64,000 nucleotides of DNA, from contig NZ_JAVAMP010000007.1 in NCBI RefSeq assembly GCF_030730905.1, positions 124,001 through 188,000 of the forward strand, in the 5' to 3' direction. Under the pieces are notes generated by a model, which saw only the letters and a program-made list of their open reading frames with translations, was not told the DNA's origin and did not search any database. The position numbers were made by a program, and so were the translations under genes. This DNA is from Chengkuizengella axinellae. Lineage in GTDB: Bacteria > Bacillota > Bacilli > Paenibacillales > KCTC-33759. Of the stretch, positions 8,250 to 16,514 are shown piece after piece; the stretch's first letter is position 1, and every line of letters begins with the position of its first letter.

Positions 8250-8284
8250 ACTTGCTTCCATTTCTAAATTACTATGTTTTTATA

Positions 8285-10351
8285 TCACTGATTACATATC
8301 CCAGGTTGATTACTCGTTTGACAAATATTTTCATCAATGACATTATTCATTCCGTTATCCTCAATATCGGGATTATTCCCTTTTAAACAATTAGAACGAA
8401 CAGCGTTATTTTGACTATTCATAAATAATAAAATCCCTGCTTCTGTTTGATTTATGATGGTATTGTTATCAATGATATTCTGCGTATCGCCCCCACTAGT
8501 TTCCACACCAACTCCTTTATTGTTCTTTAAAATATTGTCTCTGATTCTGTTAGAAAATACAGTAAACATCCCCCTAGTCTCATTATTACATATCCTATTT
8601 CCCCAGACTAAATTATTATCTTCTATTCTTATTCCTTCCTCAGGATTACCAATTGCTTTATTCCAAAGAATTAAATTACTATCAGCTGTAAAAATACCAT
8701 CAGCAAATCGACTATTCAATGCACAATTACCAATAATAAAACCATTATTATCAAAGTCGACTCCATCACCATTATTTCCTTCACTGAAATTATTTAGTGC
8801 TAAGTTAAAATCACCTCTAACGCGAATGCCATTCCCAACATTTTCAATGGTCTGGTTACAAACGACATAATTGTTATTCCCGTTCGAAACAATTCCATCG
8901 CTTGTATTCCCACAAGAATTACAATTTATAACCAAATTCCTTTCTGAACCAAAATCCATTTCAATACCAGCACGTTGATTATCAAATACATTTAGACATG
9001 AAATTATATTGTCTTCACCATCAATTAGAATCCCTCGATTTTCAAATTTTTGGACAGTAAGATTTTCGATTGTTATAAATCTAGCGTCTATGTCAATACC
9101 AGTTGCACCAAGCAGATCCGTTCCATCGATAATCGTTTTACCACTACCTGCACCAATGATTCGAATTTTATCCCGATTTCCTCCCATGTTATTAATTAAA
9201 AGTGCCTCATTAAAGGTTCCCTTTCCTACTCGAATTGTAAAGCCTTCACTTGGGACGTTGTTTATCGCAGTTTGGATACTCTGACCTTCTTTTACGAAAA
9301 TCTCGTTATCCTCATTACATAAACCAGGTGGATCACTTGTTGTACAGCGATTAGCATCAAATAATGTTCCCACTCCTTCATCATTTATATCCGGTGAATT
9401 TCCTACTAATTGATTGGATCGAATGACGTTATCATCAGCACTAGCATTAATTTGTATGCCCTGATTTACATTATTTTTGATACAGTTATTATCAATGATA
9501 TTCTCGTCTTGGTTCATTTCAATCATAATTCCTGTGTTTCCATTTTTGAAAAATGTATTATTTTTTGTTCTTTGCTGTCCACCACTTCTAATAAACAGCC
9601 CATTTTGATCATTACATCTAATGTCATTTGCCATAAACAGATTTCTAGCACCACGAGTTGTAATTCCATCCCCCTTATTTTTATATATCTTGTTTGCAAA
9701 TATAAAATTGTCAAGTCCCACAAACAAACCATCACCCTCATTTTTTATGACAGTATTGTTGACAATTATATTATTAGGTTGAGCTGATGAAATTGCAGTA
9801 CTACCATTACCCTGTATGAAGTTTTTTAAAGCTAAGTTATTATCTCCTCTTAGACGTAGCCCTTCTCTTTGATTGTCTAAAATGCAATTTGTTACTATAT
9901 AATTATTTTCTGAATCCAGTACAGAAATGCCATCTAATGTATTATTTTTTATTTTTGAGTCTATGATTATATTTCTTTCTCCGTTTTGAAGCCCAGGTTC
10001 TATGTTAATCCCGTTGTCTTCATTGCCTGATACATCTACCTTATGAATAATATTGTCGTCCGTACTGATAAAAATGCCAAAGCTAGAAAAATGATTTACT
10101 GTTAAATCCTCAATCGTTACAAACGACGATTGAATATTAATCCCTATAGATCCTGCTGGGAGACCTTTACCATCTATTATTGTTTTACCTATACCCTCAC
10201 CTATAATTCGAATACGGTCTAAACCGGGTAAAACCGTTATCGCTTCGTTACAAGTGATTGCTGCTACTCTGATTGTATCTCCTGGATCTGCAACAAGTAA
10301 TGCGGCATTTATTGTAGGTGCAATAATACTAGGAACGTTAATTACAGCCAT
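8285..10351 (-). CDS. Right-handed parallel beta-helix protein, paralogue 2
   Basis: A 688-residue paralogue of the 6041-8119 protein, with the same two-half build. Each half opens with a TIRVAAITCNEAI- or SIQTAINNVP-like segment, has the GKTIIDG motif and closes with a cap: CTTSDPPGLCN in the middle and CQTSNQPGICNQ at the C-terminus. The paired Cys in each cap are kept in all four half-units across the two proteins. No signal peptide is visible. The start has GGAAAGTGG upstream. It has its own terminator, so the two genes are tandem duplicates expressed separately from similar upstream blocks. Function unknown. Confidence 0.85.
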   Translation of the reverse strand: MAVINVPSIIAPTINAALLVADPGDTIRVAAITCNEAITVLPGLDRIRIIGEGIGKTIIDGKGLPAGSIGINIQSSFVTIEDLTVNHFSSFGIFISTDDNIIHKVDVSGNEDNGINIEPGLQNGERNIIIDSKIKNNTLDGISVLDSENNYIVTNCILDNQREGLRLRGDNNLALKNFIQGNGSTAISSAQPNNIIVNNTVIKNEGDGLFVGLDNFIFANKIYKNKGDGITTRGARNLFMANDIRCNDQNGLFIRSGGQQRTKNNTFFKNGNTGIMIEMNQDENIIDNNCIKNNVNQGIQINASADDNVIRSNQLVGNSPDINDEGVGTLFDANRCTTSDPPGLCNEDNEIFVKEGQSIQTAINNVPSEGFTIRVGKGTFNEALLINNMGGNRDKIRIIGAGSGKTIIDGTDLLGATGIDIDARFITIENLTVQKFENRGILIDGEDNIISCLNVFDNQRAGIEMDFGSERNLVINCNSCGNTSDGIVSNGNNNYVVCNQTIENVGNGIRVRGDFNLALNNFSEGNNGDGVDFDNNGFIIGNCALNSRFADGIFTADSNLILWNKAIGNPEEGIRIEDNNLVWGNRICNNETRGMFTVFSNRIRDNILKNNKGVGVETSGGDTQNIIDNNTIINQTEAGILLFMNSQNNAVRSNCLKGNNPDIEDNGMNNVIDENICQTSNQPGICNQ

Positions 10352-10385
10352 AATAATCCACTTTCCTCTCTGAATAATTATGCTT

Positions 10386-10427
10386 CATTATATTCAAAAA
10401 AAAATAAATGGATTGGACGGGAGTGGA
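10386..10427 (-). promoter_or_regulatory. Conserved upstream block of beta-helix gene 2
   Basis: CATTATATTCA (10386-10396) and GGACGGGAGTGGA (10415-10427), matching the block at 8154-8196. On the minus strand the first element contains a TATAAT hexamer that could be a -10 box. Confidence 0.45.
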
Positions 10428-10461
10428 ATTTTAGAAAAATACGATGACAACGTTACCTTAA

Positions 10462-11751
10462 TCAAACCTGCTCTACATTAGGACTCACATCATGAACATT
10501 ATTTTGTTGTAAGTAAATAAATGAGGTTAAACAGATCGCCAGCATGATCAAACCAGACAATATAAATACACCGCCAATTTGAATCCATTGTGCTAAAAAC
10601 GAACCTAATAAAGGGGCAACAACCAACGCAGTTGTTCCAAATGCACTCGCAGTGCTTGAAACTCTGCCCATTAGATCAGTAGGTGTATTTACTTGAAGTA
10701 AAGTCCCATAACAAACAGAGATAACAGCTAAAAACAATCCCATTAGAAACCAAACTATAAGCCATAATATGAGATTAGGAGGTAATATACCAAAACCACC
10801 TAAACCCACCAAAGACAAAATCACAGATAAAAACAGAGAGGAATAAATCATTAAAGAGAATTGATTCATTTTTGATCCTAAACGACTTGTCATAATAGCT
10901 CCTGCAACAGCTCCAAGCCCTGACACACTCATAAAAAGACCTATAGATTCTTCACTAAACTCCATTTCTTTCGCTAAAAGTACCGCCAGACTTTCAAATA
11001 AAAAGATGACAAAGTTTACTCCCGTAATATATAGAATAAGTATGATTAAGATTTTATTTGAAAGAATATACTGAATCCCTTCTTTAAAATCTCGAGAAAA
11101 ATCCTTCACTTTTGTTTTAAGTTTCTTTTTCTTTTGATCCATCTCGCTTACATTTGTAGTAGAAAGATGCTTTTCATATTTACCTAGAGGAATCATAAAA
11201 AGTATAAGTGCAGAAATAAAAAAAGAAATTCCATCAATGACAAACGCAGTTTGTGGCGTTGAAAATACCAATAATAAACTGCCCAAAGCAGGACCGATAA
11301 TTCTTGAACCTTGAAAGGAAAGCTGACTAAGTGAATTTGCACTTAACAATTGATCATCGGATAGCAATAATTTTATCGAGGTTTGTTTTGCTGGTTCAAA
11401 CAGTGCACTGAATAGGCCTTTACATACCATAATCAAAACAACAAAATATAGATTCGGTGCAATTAATAAAAATAACACCAAAATGCCCCTAAACACATCA
11501 CTTAAAATCATGACTGTTTTTTTAGGAAGTTTATCCACAAAGACACCTGCAAAAGGACCAAATATGACCCATGGCAAACCGATAGAAACAGTATAGATAG
11601 CTATGGATACAGCTCCTAAATTCCAATGATAAGCAAGCAGCACAATAATGGCTGTCATATCAAACCATGTTCCTATATCCGATATCACTTGTGAAATAAA
11701 CAAGTGGCGAAAGTTTCTATTTTTTAATGGAGTTACAATGGAATGATTCAA
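10462..11751 (-). CDS. MFS transporter (MFS_3-like exporter)
   Basis: About 429 residues with some twelve hydrophobic segments, a DXXXDKLPKK-type loop after helix 2 (FAGVFVDKLPKKTVMILSD) and a charged central loop, as in drug or macrolide efflux MFS proteins. I place the start at TTG 11751 because GAGGTG lies 6 bases before it; an upstream in-frame GTG at 11760 would overlap the ribosome site. It is divergent from the TetR gene at 11962, and its promoter is covered by a long palindrome, so it is very likely the exporter controlled by that repressor. Substrate unknown. Confidence 0.85.
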   Translation of the reverse strand: MNHSIVTPLKNRNFRHLFISQVISDIGTWFDMTAIIVLLAYHWNLGAVSIAIYTVSIGLPWVIFGPFAGVFVDKLPKKTVMILSDVFRGILVLFLLIAPNLYFVVLIMVCKGLFSALFEPAKQTSIKLLLSDDQLLSANSLSQLSFQGSRIIGPALGSLLLVFSTPQTAFVIDGISFFISALILFMIPLGKYEKHLSTTNVSEMDQKKKKLKTKVKDFSRDFKEGIQYILSNKILIILILYITGVNFVIFLFESLAVLLAKEMEFSEESIGLFMSVSGLGAVAGAIMTSRLGSKMNQFSLMIYSSLFLSVILSLVGLGGFGILPPNLILWLIVWFLMGLFLAVISVCYGTLLQVNTPTDLMGRVSSTASAFGTTALVVAPLLGSFLAQWIQIGGVFILSGLIMLAICLTSFIYLQQNNVHDVSPNVEQV

Positions 11752-11767
11752 GATGAACACCTCACAT

Positions 11768-11795
11768 TAATTTGATTGATTAATCAATCAAATTA
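11768..11795. promoter_or_regulatory. TetR-type operator, 28-bp perfect palindrome
   Basis: A perfect 28-bp palindrome whose half is TAATTTGATTGATT. It overlaps the end of the -10 box of the MFS promoter and its start site. It lies between the exporter and a TetR gene, the usual place for the repressor's operator. Confidence 0.75.
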
Positions 11796-11821
11796 TATCA
11801 CAATCAGCTCTTTTGTGTAAA
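11792..11821 (-). promoter_or_regulatory. Promoter of the MFS exporter
   Basis: On the minus strand TTTACA (complement of 11816-11821) and TATAAT (complement of 11792-11797), 18 bases apart. The palindromic operator covers the -10 edge and start site. Confidence 0.7.
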
Positions 11822-11961
11822 GCTTAGTATTCCATTAAATTACTTTAAGCTTTACAAACATGGGTTAGCACGCTATATTGAACTTGATAATGAAGTTATT
11901 TGCTTTCCAATGATTTCAAAAGAGAAGAAGACTAATCGAGATATATTTTAGGGGGATACTC

Positions 11962-12576
11962 ATGCCAAGACCTAAAGGTGTTACCGACAAATTAAGGGAT
12001 GAAAAAAAAGAGAAAATATTAACGACTGCCATAGAATTATTTTCAAATGACGGTTATCACAACACTACCATCTCGAAAATCGCACAAGCTTCAGGTGTTA
12101 GCTTTGGAATGATTAATTATTATTTTGAAAACAAGGATAATTTGTTCAAAGAGGCTGTCCTTATTCCAATAAATGAACTTAGAAAATCTTATTTCCTAAT
12201 TCAGAATGTTGATGGTTCTGCTCTAGATCGAATTAGCGAAATGGTAAGATATCAAGTGAGGGAATTTACATACAACAAGCAAAAATTTGCATTAGTTCAT
12301 TATGTTTTGGGACGTCAAAATAGTTTCCCTGAACTCATGCAGGAGCTCTTCGCCTTTTTTGATGAATCAAGAGATGCTGTCATACCAGTCATTTTAGAGG
12401 GTCAGAAAATAGGCGAATTAGATGAGGTTGATCCTGAAACTGTATTTGCTTCTTATTTCTCCTATTTAAATGGGATAGCGATATCCGTTTTTGATCCACC
12501 AGACCATCCTTTTTGGGAACAACTGATTCAACAGGGGATTCATTTATTTCACCCTATTCATCCATCCAACAAATGA
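11962..12576 (+). CDS. TetR/AcrR family transcriptional regulator
   Basis: A 204-residue repressor. The N-terminal helix-turn-helix is clear (AIELFSNDGYHNTTISKIAQ, then ASGVSFGMINYYFENKDNLF), with the family's GxxxYYF..K pattern. The C-terminal ligand domain is not assignable. The ribosome site AGGGGG precedes the ATG. Divergence from the MFS gene and the palindrome in the shared region point to control of that exporter, possibly with autoregulation. Confidence 0.88.
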   Translation: MPRPKGVTDKLRDEKKEKILTTAIELFSNDGYHNTTISKIAQASGVSFGMINYYFENKDNLFKEAVLIPINELRKSYFLIQNVDGSALDRISEMVRYQVREFTYNKQKFALVHYVLGRQNSFPELMQELFAFFDESRDAVIPVILEGQKIGELDEVDPETVFASYFSYLNGIAISVFDPPDHPFWEQLIQQGIHLFHPIHPSNK

Positions 12577-12612
12577 AGGAATAACCTATATACTATAAAG
12601 AAGGCGATTAAT

Positions 12613-13380
12613 TTGAAGACTGCAAAACTAACTATGAATGTCCTATTATTGCTGTTAATAACATTAGTCGTAATAGGATGCAGCAATAAACAAGAAACTT
12701 TATTGGAGGTTCATGGTACTGACTTTACTTATAGCGAGTATTTTAAAGATGTTGATCTGCTTGACAAAAGGAAAAGTGGAGCTTATTATCAACCTCTTCC
12801 ATTTGAGGATATGATGTCCTATATTCCAGATTCAATGAAGAATAATATAAATCTAATTGATAAACAAAACATACCTTTTGAAATAAATGAAGAAACAGCC
12901 TATCTTGTTACATCAAAAGATATAGACGGAAAGTTGCAGCATCAAGTACAATACACTTATTTACACAATTCTTCATACGGAAGACCAAAGGAATTTTTAA
13001 TCATTTCTGTCACGGAGATTGATGAAAACCCACTTGCAAAATATGATTCTTCAAAGGAAAAACATGATATTTTTGGAAATGAAATCATCAAAGCGGATTT
13101 AATAAACGGCTATCCTATATTCCATAAAGTTACTAGTACGAATGGTGGACTTGTGTATAAATACTATGGCTACAACAAGGAAGAAAATAGAGTTTCAATT
13201 ACAGTTACCTCTGCAAATGAATTATATAGCTATTACAATGGACATGTTTATCATGTGGGGTATTTAATTAACGGAAATAAATATAACAAAGAGATACAAG
13301 AACAAATCCTAGCATTAACACGTGATTTTATTTTAGGAGAAAACAATAAAGAGAATCTAACTTTCAGTGGGAGTTTTTAA
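12613..13380 (+). CDS. Lipoprotein of unknown function
   Basis: A 255-residue exported lipoprotein: a signal segment (MNVLLLLLITLVVIGC) with lipobox VIGC places the lipid-bearing Cys near residue 23. The rest is hydrophilic and mixed alpha/beta, with no domain I recognise. It starts at TTG 12613 with AAGAAGG upstream; I chose it because it is the only start with a ribosome site before the signal peptide. The last codons (ENLTFSGSF, stop) are encoded by the left arm of a palindromic repeat, so the native C-terminus may have been replaced. It follows the TetR gene by 36 bases and may be co-transcribed. Confidence 0.7.
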   Translation: MKTAKLTMNVLLLLLITLVVIGCSNKQETLLEVHGTDFTYSEYFKDVDLLDKRKSGAYYQPLPFEDMMSYIPDSMKNNINLIDKQNIPFEINEETAYLVTSKDIDGKLQHQVQYTYLHNSSYGRPKEFLIISVTEIDENPLAKYDSSKEKHDIFGNEIIKADLINGYPIFHKVTSTNGGLVYKYYGYNKEENRVSITVTSANELYSYYNGHVYHVGYLINGNKYNKEIQEQILALTRDFILGENNKENLTFSGSF

Positions 13381-13403
13381 TCTCCCGCTGAAAGTTAGAT
13401 GAC
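13345..13403 (+). repeat. Palindromic repeat family B, best copy
   Basis: A 17-bp stem CTAACTTTCAGTGGGAG (13357-13373) against CTCCCGCTGAAAGTTAG (13382-13398) with one G-U pair. The flank AATAAAGAGAAT before it and TGACC after it are shared with the copy at 63841. It may act as a terminator for the lipoprotein gene, whose stop codon lies in its loop. Confidence 0.7.
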
Positions 13404-13422
13404 CTTATCAGGTGAAATGATG

Positions 13423-13478
13423 ATGTTATCTCCCCTTTGAAGAAGAGGGAGTCTTACAGCATGAGAACGTGATAAAGA
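13423..13478 (+). repeat. Dispersed repeat family A, best copy
   Basis: Reads ATGTTATCTCCCC, TTTGAAGAAGAGGGAGTC, TTACAGCATGAGAACGTGA and TAAAG. Its blocks recur at 1743, 4028, 36964, 37129 and 52041. It directly follows a family B palindrome. Confidence 0.65.
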
Positions 13479-13529
13479 ATCAAACTGATGTTGGACAATC
13501 CCCCTTCAGTTTGATTCTAATCCTCTTTT

Positions 13530-13898
13530 TTAACATTGCATAAATTCAAGTATTTCACCATCATACCCTTTCACAAATATTGTCCGCCATCCATTTTCCA
13601 AGTTGAAGGGACCTTCTGTAATTATTAATTTATTCTCTGTAATCCAATCTAAAATTCCACTCCAACTTTCCACTTCAAAAGCTAAATGCATCTGCTTATC
13701 ATTACTTGACTTATTAAGTGCTCCTTCAACTTCATAAAGCTCTAAACGCAAATGCTCTCTTACTAAAAACACCACTTCCTCACCTTGAAAATCTATTGAT
13801 TTCTCTACTGTGAACCCTAGTGTTTTGTAAAATTCTACTGAACGTCTTAAGTCACTTACTTCAATCGCCACATGATGAATGTTTTTGATATTGTTCAT
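13530..13898 (-). CDS. VOC (glyoxalase/bleomycin resistance) family protein
   Basis: A 122-residue single-module VOC protein: IHHVAIEVSDLRRSVEFYKTL at the N-terminus gives the usual first metal-ligand His, and DGEILEFMQC at the end gives the Glu. The middle Q/M-HLAFEV segment supplies the second His. Substrate unknown. Its ATG overlaps the stop of the QueA-like gene by 4 bases, so it is the third gene of an SDR-QueA-like-VOC operon. Confidence 0.8.
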   Translation of the reverse strand: MNNIKNIHHVAIEVSDLRRSVEFYKTLGFTVEKSIDFQGEEVVFLVREHLRLELYEVEGALNKSSNDKQMHLAFEVESWSGILDWITENKLIITEGPFNLENGWRTIFVKGYDGEILEFMQC

Positions 13899-14935
13899 AG
13901 TATTAAATTCATATCACCAAACTCATGCCATAAATAGGACTCATTAATAGCTTGATGATATGCCCCCATCAGATTTTCCTCGTCAATAAATGCGGATAAC
14001 AGCTGTAAGTGGCTAGCTTCAGGTTCATGTAAACCTGTTATTAACCCATCGACAACTTTGAGCGGGTAGTTCTTCGTAATGTACAGATTCGTCCAGCCTG
14101 ATTTTTCGATTAAATCGCCATGTTTATTTACTGCTGTTTCAAGTGCTCTAACTACGGTAGTGCCTACTGCTACAACTCTCCCGCCAGTTTCTTTTGCTTT
14201 TTGAATAAGTTCAACTGTTTCAGTAGGAATTTGGTAACTTTCTGTATTTTCGGACGGCGCTTGATGATATTTATCATCCAACAAATAACTTAATCCTGTA
14301 TGAAGTTGTATAAAGGCTACTTTCACTCCTTTACGCTGTAATTTCAGAAGCAGCTCCCAGCTAAAAGCACGACCAGCAGAAGGCATCTCAACAGAACCTG
14401 GCACAGAAGCATATACCGTCTGGTAATAATCCAATCCCCACTCCCCTTCAATATATTCATAACGAACTGGTTCTCCTAAGTTATAGATTTCGTTATATAG
14501 TTGAGCATTTGACAATGAAAATTCTAATATATAAAAAGGTTCTCTCGTACCATTTATGATAATTGTTGCAGATAGCTTTGATGAAAAATTCAACCGATCT
14601 CCTTCCACTACATTTTCAGACACAATCAAGGCTTCCCAACGATCTTCAGATTTTCTGTGTGCTAATCGAATTTCTACTTTAGGATCGATCATTTTGTTAC
14701 TTCTCAGCTGTTTTGCATTTAGTATAGCGGGAACAGTTCTACTATTGTTTAAAACTAGTACATCTCCCTTTTTCAAATATTGATCTAGATTAAAAAATGT
14801 GGAATGATCTACTTCTCCATTATTTTTATTTAAAACCATCATGCGTACAAAATCTCTACGAATCCCTCTTCTCTCAGGCGGTTTGGCTGCATTCAATTGT
14901 TCCGGTATCTCAAACTTCATCGCTAGAGCATTCAT
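13895..14935 (-). CDS. QueA-like S-adenosylmethionine:tRNA ribosyltransferase-isomerase
   Basis: A 346-residue protein of QueA length with family motifs: RDFVRMMVLNK, VLVLNNSRTVPA, PSAGRAFS, HTGLSYL, VAVGTTVVRALE and TNLYITKNYPLKVVDGLITG, then LHEPEASHL. QueA adds the cyclopentenediol ring of epoxyqueuosine to tRNA. Here the gene does not sit with ruvB, tgt or yajC as the housekeeping copy does, but is translationally coupled to an SDR dehydrogenase and a VOC protein. It may be a paralogue with another substrate; the DNHR/PGT motifs of classic QueA are altered. Confident in family, not in substrate. Confidence 0.75.
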   Translation of the reverse strand: MNALAMKFEIPEQLNAAKPPERRGIRRDFVRMMVLNKNNGEVDHSTFFNLDQYLKKGDVLVLNNSRTVPAILNAKQLRSNKMIDPKVEIRLAHRKSEDRWEALIVSENVVEGDRLNFSSKLSATIIINGTREPFYILEFSLSNAQLYNEIYNLGEPVRYEYIEGEWGLDYYQTVYASVPGSVEMPSAGRAFSWELLLKLQRKGVKVAFIQLHTGLSYLLDDKYHQAPSENTESYQIPTETVELIQKAKETGGRVVAVGTTVVRALETAVNKHGDLIEKSGWTNLYITKNYPLKVVDGLITGLHEPEASHLQLLSAFIDEENLMGAYHQAINESYLWHEFGDMNLIL

Positions 14936-15660
14936 GATATCTCACCTTCCTCCACAAATTGTTGAGCACTTAATCTTTTTCCATTCATAGGATTAGATTC
15001 TTCTGAAGCAAGATAAATAAATATATCTGTTAAATCATTTGGATCCGCTAATTCATAATCCGTATCTGGTACAGCCAAAGCATGCATCTCAGTATCCATC
15101 TCTCCAGGATCAACCATATTCACTCTAACCCCAGTACCATCTACTTCATCAGCCCATGTTTCTGTTAATCCCTCAATAGCAAACTTTGAAATACCGTAAG
15201 CTCCCCATCCAGCATATCCTACATTTCCTGCTTCTGAGGTTACATTGATGATAGAACCTTGGTTACGCTGGAGCATTCCTGCTATAACTCTACGAGTGAC
15301 TAAAAAAGGGCCAACCGTATTTACTTTCAACACCTGTTCAAAATCTTCTTCAGGGAAATCCAACAAATATGGCATTGGACTTGGACCTAGAATAGATGCA
15401 TTATTAATGAGTACATCAATATGTCCAAAAACATCCTCTGTTAGAGCTACAAATCGTTCTACATCCCGTGAATTAGAAGCATCTGCTTTCACCGCCAAAA
15501 CTTGTATATTAAACTGTTTTAGTTCATTGTGAATAGCATCCAATGCTTCCTGCCCTCTAGCGCAAATGGCTAAATCAGCACCTTGCTTCGCAAAAGCTAA
15601 AGCTAATGCTTTACCTAGACCTTTTGATGCACCTGTAATCATAACGACTTTGTTTTTCAT
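14932..15660 (-). CDS. SDR family NAD(P)-dependent oxidoreductase
   Basis: About 242 residues of classical short-chain dehydrogenase: TGASKGLGKA nucleotide loop, NNAS, catalytic Ser in INVTSEAGN, and YGISK giving the Tyr and Lys. I choose ATG 15660, 10 bases after GGAG; an in-frame GTG at 15669 lies too close to the ribosome site. First gene of a tightly overlapping operon with the QueA-like and VOC genes, so its substrate may be linked to theirs. Substrate not determinable. Confidence 0.85.
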   Translation of the reverse strand: MKNKVVMITGASKGLGKALALAFAKQGADLAICARGQEALDAIHNELKQFNIQVLAVKADASNSRDVERFVALTEDVFGHIDVLINNASILGPSPMPYLLDFPEEDFEQVLKVNTVGPFLVTRRVIAGMLQRNQGSIINVTSEAGNVGYAGWGAYGISKFAIEGLTETWADEVDGTGVRVNMVDPGEMDTEMHALAVPDTDYELADPNDLTDIFIYLASEESNPMNGKRLSAQQFVEEGEIS

Positions 15661-15851
15661 TTCAAACACTCTCCTTTGTTTTTATCGTAATTTAAGTTTA
15701 CATTCATAAGGTAAAATAAACGTCGGGAAGAGGTTTGAAATGCTTCTACTCAATTGGACTAAACATTTCCTACTACTAAAGATGTAGTTCATATAGTCAG
15801 ACATTTTCTCATAAATACAAAATAAAGACGCTGGTTAGCCTCCTTATTGGC

Positions 15852-16310
15852 TTATTCTTTTTCTTTCCATTCACTTAAATAAGATTTGTTATCTACATTT
15901 ACGTTTGCATCATCAATTTGTAGTGGCGTGATCAATTCAAGTGAATTTCCGTCTGGATCATGGAAATAAATCGCTGCATGAGTATGTGGTTTATTCAATA
16001 AAATAATAGGCTCTTTAGGTGGAATGCCAAACTCTTCACGAACTTCAATCCCTCTGTCCATCAACCAGTGTTTTGCTTTTCTTATATCATCTAAATCAAC
16101 TTGAAAGGCAATATGTCTTAAAGATGGATGATATGGTGTGTTGACTTTGTCGGTTTTCCATAATCCTAACCAACTCTTCTCTTTTTCTATCCAAAAAAAT
16201 ACAACTTTCTCACTTTCACTTGCTAATTCTAATCCGATCTTTTCATAAAACTCTATCGAACGAGTTAAATCTTTAACAGGTAGATGAGCCTCATAGAGTC
16301 CTTTGATCAT
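15852..16310 (-). CDS. VOC (glyoxalase) family protein
   Basis: 152 residues. Motifs YEAHLPVKDLTRSIEFYEKI (first His), RHIAFQVDLDDIRKAK (second His) and FHDPDGNSLELIT (Glu) are those of a metal-dependent VOC enzyme. The C-terminal ~25 residues are a polar tail. It stands alone, with 190 bases to the SDR operon and the same strand. Lyase, dioxygenase or resistance role cannot be told apart. Confidence 0.8.
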   Translation of the reverse strand: MIKGLYEAHLPVKDLTRSIEFYEKIGLELASESEKVVFFWIEKEKSWLGLWKTDKVNTPYHPSLRHIAFQVDLDDIRKAKHWLMDRGIEVREEFGIPPKEPIILLNKPHTHAAIYFHDPDGNSLELITPLQIDDANVNVDNKSYLSEWKEKE

Positions 16311-16403
16311 TCAACAACACACCCTTCAATAGAAATGATTCTTTTAATATAAAGATAAGTAACATGATTCACATCAGTAATCTTCTCATACTCTTTAGAC
16401 TAT

Positions 16404-16436
16404 TTACAAAAAAAATAACCCCTAAAAGAGGTTATT
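16404..16436 (-). terminator. Terminator after the M29 aminopeptidase gene
   Basis: Arms AATAACC and GGTTATT around an 8- to 9-base loop, followed on the minus strand by TTTTTTT. Confidence 0.75.
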
Positions 16437-16514
16437 AATTCATTTTGAAAAACATCTCCAGCGATTTCATATTTATAATCATGTCCCTATCTATGTATCA
16501 GGTTCTTTTCAGTA

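Noticed and set aside
15826-15855. Weak hairpin after the VOC gene as a terminator
   Set aside because: Arms of only six pairs with mismatches and no T run on the coding strand.
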